Part shown: positions 59,576-64,000 of the stretch, in pieces | Layout of the letters: every line of letters begins with the position of its first letter | Position numbering within the stretch: position 1 is the stretch's first letter | DNA from: Muraenolepis orangiensis | Taxonomy: Eukaryota; Chordata; Actinopteri; Gadiformes; Muraenolepididae | Reading direction: 5' to 3' | NCBI GenBank assembly: GCA_027704905.1 | Contig: CM051001.1 | Location: forward strand, 35,793,656-35,857,655 | Length of the DNA: 64,000 nucleotides | The notes under the pieces: generated by a model | Seen by the model: the letters and a program-made list of their open reading frames with translations, nothing else | What the model was told of the DNA's origin: nothing | Databases searched by the model: none | Made by a program: the position numbers and the translations under genes

Positions 59576-62500
59576 GTGTCGCAGGCCGGCTTTTGGAAGT
59601 GACCACTTCCCACAGGGCCACTGCATGAGCCCTGCTGCTGTTGGGTGGCCAGCAGGGTAGGAGCGAGGAGGTGTGAGGAGATGGGGAGAAGCCTGTGGCG
59701 TCATTGATAGGTAGACCCTTGAGTGGCTCATAGGGGATGGCCCAAATGTCAGCAGTGACATTAGAGGCTGACATGAATGGACTCCCCTAACACTCCACTA
59801 CTTCATAGGATTGCCATTGACACAAGTTGACAATAACTAAGAAGACATGCACAGCAATAACTTGTATGTGTGAATAAGCCATTCTCTCCCAAAGTCTTCC
59901 CTGAGCTAATTTAAAAACTACAAAATATTTCTGTTGATATTAATTTTTTTGCTCTAAACTAAATTCCTTTTAATTTATGATTTATTTCATTCACTTATTT
60001 TCCACACAATTCCTGTATACATGAAGCCTACTCATATAGTGAACGACAAAATTACAGACATTAGGCCTGTGGAAATATGCAAAAATGTATGCAATGTGCA
60101 ATAAATTATAACACAGCCTGCTAAAGCTAATCCTTTTTGATTAGGGCTTTTGAATAGCTCATTCCAGTGTGCACCTCAGACAGCTGTTTTGTGTTTCAGT
60201 ACAAGGGATCTCTTGTTTCAATCTCCTTTGACTTGTATATGTATGTACATGTTAAACACAATGTTAGGAAGTTTGTTGCTGTCATATGCCATAAGAATTT
60301 CAATATTGTTTCTTAATACTACAGGTAGTATTAAGACATTTGAGATGTTGCATTTTAACTTTTTACTTACCTACTACAGCTCAACCAAATAGGTGTCTGT
60401 CTTACCATCTCAATCTCAATGGTGTTTTTAACACCATTTTTAAGCATTAGTGCACCGAAGCATCAGGCTTGGTTGGTGAGCCCGTTTCTATGGCTCTAAC
60501 AAGCCAAGCTCCCACATTAATGCCAAATAACATAACTATCAAATCCTGATTGTAGCTGGTCCTTTAAACGGTGTCGTCTCTCTTTCTAACGCATTTAGTA
60601 ATTCAGTTGATTGACGTCTTCAGAGCTTGGTTGAGCACTTTTTGCTTTGGCCCTTAACAGATTTGCCCTTAACACTTTGTCTTGTAATATTTATATGTTT
60701 AATGTTGTATATTTCTGCAAAGCAACCAATGTGTTTGTTTGCAGTGTCGTGAAAATGTCTATGCCTTTCCCAGAAGGATTCTTTTGGTTATTAAAAAGCC
60801 ATGTTAAACAATTTTGGAATATTTCCAAAAGTGGAATTGATGAAATAGTGTTGCCTCTTTTAGACCAGCTTGGCTTGGAAACTTTCAAATATGATGAATA
60901 TGATAAAATATGCACTGTATATCAAATGTTTTCAAAGTTGAAAACAAAATGCAGCCTTTTAAAGTCAGAGGAATAACAGACAGGACATTAGTGTGTCCTC
61001 AAGGCCATGTTCATGTTCTTGGTGATTCAATGTTGGAATGGAAAAGGTAGAGATTTCATCTGAACAATGTGCTTACAGAAAATGTAGCCATCCTGATTTA
61101 CATCAAATGTTCGGTTTCTTTTTATGCAAGATGCATGTGGTTTTTAGCACAGCTAGTAGTCTGCACAAAGATTCAGAGATTTTCTTGCAATGTTCACTGC
61201 TCAAGAGGTTTCAGTCAATATAATGTTTTATCATGGTAAATAATGGGAGATGCAGCCTAGTGTTTGAGCAGACATCCAGGCCACTGCAACATGGTGTTTC
61301 CATACTGGCTTTGAGACAACCAATTGCTTGTATCTTGGAGAGACTGGGTTGACAAGTAAAGATGAAGAAATCCCTCCACATGTCGGTATATCCTTACTGT
61401 TCGTAGATGACACAGTGGCCCATTTTACACTACAGCAGAGTGCACAGTCAGCTAGACTCTGCAATAGAAAAGGACCGAGTTGCAAAAGGGCCCCTCTTTC
61501 TCCGTTTCCAGGCTGGATATGCTTAACGCTCAGAGTAAACGGTCATGGACCACTCATCACCACAGTAGTGTCTACTCAACAGTAGGTAGGGAACATCTTA
61601 GTGGTCCCTGCCATGTCACAAGTGGAACATGATTGCCTTTTTATAGATCATGTTCAGGTTGAATATATCCGTAATATTCTATGAACTCCATATAGTGGCT
61701 TTTGCTTTTGTAGGCTTATCATTTTCTTATTTGACACTACTGATCTACTGTACAGCTCAAAACATTGATGTATGTATAAGCATTGACCAAGTCATTTCTA
61801 AACTTTCCATTAACCTGTGGTTGACTGCTACAATGAGTTTTCCCTCCTAATCTAGTCAATAACACTTATAACAATATTTTTAGAGTAACCAAAAACATTG
61901 TACATTTACACAATTATGTTGCACATGTAAACCATTAAATGGTTATATTTTACTGTCAATCGAAGTCATGCTTTTTATAATTATAAGTGGCGTGTGGGGA
62001 ACAAATTTGTGGAACAAATTGATTTCCATTCCAATAAGTCTGCTAATTTAAACGGATGCTTTCTGATAGATTTTGCACTGAACCCTTGCCCCCAGCCCCT
62101 GCGCTCGTCTGACAGTTGGCTAAACGGTAGGATCTTCAGCATGAAACATGGGTAGCATGAGCAGTTTTAATGATATAACTTCAGGTAGCAAAGACTAGAG
62201 CATAATGTATGTTTGCCTTGAAGGCCAGCAGATTCGACCATCACGCTTGTGTTGTGAAGCACCCGTGTGTTATAGCGTACTTATAGGCTATAATACTGTA
62301 GAGTGAATTTGGGTAATAAAAGCTCAGTCAGTGGTGAACACGTACATCTCCTCACTGCTAGAATGCTAGCAGAGATGCCGTCAGAGCTAGGTGTACCGGC
62401 AGAATTCTCCAGAGGTAGAGATAGAGGCTTGTTGAGGAATTTGAAGCGATGGAGGACAGAAGAGGATTCTTCAGAGACTCTTCAGAGGGTTGTGTGACCA

Positions 62501-63045
62501 GCGGTGCGTTTTAGAAACAGTGCTCCAATCAACGCTCCGTTTAGTTCAACACTCTAGTCTTACTGGCTGCATTTTAGTCTTGGTTCAGCAATTCTTTAAA
62601 ACTTTGCTAAAGACTTGAGTGCTTGGTGAAAACAGTCTGTAGGGTGTAGGGGAAGTTACCTACTGGAGGAATGTTCTGATGTTCTGGCTTTGGCTGTTCC
62701 ATCTATTGTATAATCCCAGTTTGTCTTGGCACTTCGGTTCCTAAACATTCTGCTACTGCATTGTTGCCAGTAGATTGTCTGTCTGACCTAAATTTGGCAT
62801 CCGATTGGCATATATTGTCACTCCGGCAGCAGAAAATGCTAAAATGTTTAGACATTGCAGTGTTGGTGTATGACTTGTCAGTCAATGCAACAAAATATAC
62901 TCTCAAATGATACATGTTGGCAGCCTCCGTAGCTCCTGCTTAGCTCAGCTCTTTGGCTTGAACTGGGCTGCAGGGGTTTGGAGCATCAGGAATATTAGCA
63001 TTGGCCTTTCTGATTCCACCTGGGTGATAATTATAATTATACTGT
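59576..63045. other. ctnna1 intron 9, remaining part
   Basis: Unique AT-rich sequence. Open frames of up to ~110 codons (for example 60647-60976 +) show no family features and no splice-site support. No element was recognised. Confidence 0.5.
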
Positions 63046-63047
63046 AT

Positions 63048-63127
63048 ATAGATAGATAGATGGATAGCTACATATAGATATCATGATATACATACATATC
63101 TATATCTATCTATCTATCTATCTATCT
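63048..63127. repeat. GATA...TATC inverted simple repeat
   Basis: GATAGATAGATGGATAG on the left and CTATCTATCTATCTATCTATC on the right surround ATATAGATATCATGATATAC, so the block is roughly self-complementary. It is about 200 bp before exon 10. Confidence 0.85.
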
Positions 63128-63322
63128 TTGATTTAATTAGTATTTATTTTTGATGAAGTTGGATTAAGTTCCATTGTCATGGTGTACATTGTTTAGCTAA
63201 GATGTCTCTTTAACCCTTGTCTACCTTGTCTACCATAACCCCTCAATTCCATAACCCGCATCTATTCATTCAATGAACTGAGATGATGTCGGGATTCCTG
63301 TCTGACAAGTGTGTCCTGTTAG

Positions 63323-63415
63323 GTGGCCAACCTGGCGTGCTCCATCTCCAACAACGAGGAAGGAGTGAAGCTGGTCCGTATGGCAGCCTCCCAGCTGGAG
63401 ACTCTGTGCCCCCAG
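63323..63415 (+). CDS. ctnna1: ctnna1 exon 10 (last in window)
   Basis: Encodes residues 432-462 (93 nt): VANLACSISNNEEGVKLVRM then AASQLETLCPQ, continuing the M domain. Acceptor TGTCCTGTTAG, donor CCCCAG|GTACTG, phase 0. About 440 more residues, including the rest of the M domain and the F-actin-binding C-terminal domain, must lie to the right of the window, so the gene is partial here. Confidence 0.97.
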
Positions 63416-64000
63416 GTACTGCACTGTTCCACTCCACTCCATCCTACCCTTCTGCTGCTCCTTTGCTCTCCAAGTCCCCTCATTTGATTTAGCAGCTCAT
63501 CCACTTTTTCCATAACCTTTTTAACCATACCTGTGCATATCCGGGAATACCTCGATTCGAAGTCTTAAGGTGTTTTTAATGTAGTCCACACCTTGTATGT
63601 TTAATTTCCCCAAGAAAGTGGAAACACTTTTTGAACCCTGACGTATCCCCTAGTACTTGGTTACAGCTGCCAAACTCTAGTGCCCGTTTTGCACAATTGT
63701 CTTGTCAGAACTCTCCAATTCACTACCCTTTCTCTTTTAAATGTTGCATAATGACTCATTTGTCATTGGCTTTGCTATCCACCAAAATGTCTTATGTCTT
63801 CACCAAAAATAAGTGCAACTGCCGTTCATTTAATGCTGTTCTTCAAATGTCTAATCACTCAAAGGATGAATGGGCTCCACGCTGTAATCCAACCCAGTGT
63901 TTGTGTGTATGGTTGAAGGAGGTCGTGCAATCATCCTATGCTAATGTTGTAGCTGAAGGCTTTGCTCTAATGGAGCTTTAATGGTTGTAATTGGGTGATT
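63416..64000 (+). other. ctnna1: ctnna1 intron 10 (cut by window edge)
   Basis: Unique-looking sequence following the exon 10 donor. No further exon appears before the window ends. Confidence 0.7.

Noticed and set aside
60647..60976. 109-codon frame in intron 9 as a gene
   Set aside because: AT-rich, no recognised domain, no splice or promoter support.

Overview
This is vertebrate nuclear DNA, almost certainly from a ray-finned fish. The basis is split genes with GT/GC-AG introns, fish-type L2/RTE-like LINE relics, tRNA-derived SINE remnants, and a very heavy load of microsatellites and minisatellites. Cod-like (gadiform) fishes are known for such a load, so one of them is a reasonable but unproven guess.

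Two protein genes can be supported. The first is ctnna1 (alpha-E-catenin) on the + strand. Its CpG-rich promoter and non-coding first exon lie at about 15.8-16.25 kb. Nine coding exons follow, at 17844-17948, 18612-18807, 26434-26600, 28368-28487, 31052-31318, 36531-36734, 57409-57489, 57758-57910 and 63323-63415. Every junction keeps the reading frame. They give the first 462 residues of a protein of about 906, and the rest lies beyond the right edge. The second is lrrtm2 on the - strand, nested inside the 20.7-kb ctnna1 intron 7 (36735-57408). It is a two-exon gene: a tiny first coding exon holding only ATGG at 54354-54357, and the main exon at 52085-53736. Together they encode a 551-residue synaptic leucine-rich-repeat membrane protein. 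LRRTM2 nested antisense in CTNNA1 is the known vertebrate arrangement, and it confirms which catenin paralogue this is.

Layout. 1-15.8 kb is intergenic and repeat-dominated: a 7-bp satellite-like array at the left edge, a 27-bp minisatellite grown inside a LINE copy, many CA/GT tracts, a drifting pentanucleotide array and a LINE reverse-transcriptase relic. 15.8-36.7 kb holds the ctnna1 promoter and coding exons up to the seventh, plus a solo LTR, a LINE end carrying a 34-bp array, and a second 27-bp minisatellite. 36.7-57.4 kb is the giant intron with an L2 relic, lrrtm2 and, just upstream of lrrtm2, a (CT)n-rich divergent promoter region. 57.4-64 kb has three more ctnna1 exons and a ~940-bp 25-bp minisatellite.

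The most interesting observations concern ctnna1 expression. Intron 3 uses a GC donor. A 228-bp uninterrupted (GT)n ends 37 nt before the exon-8 acceptor, and exon 8 is a frame-neutral 81-nt exon. An in-frame candidate alternative first exon (to 55496) lies opposite the lrrtm2 5' end and would splice in phase to exon 8, giving an N-terminally truncated catenin. I saw no CRISPR array, operon or other prokaryotic-type system, and no wholly new gene system.
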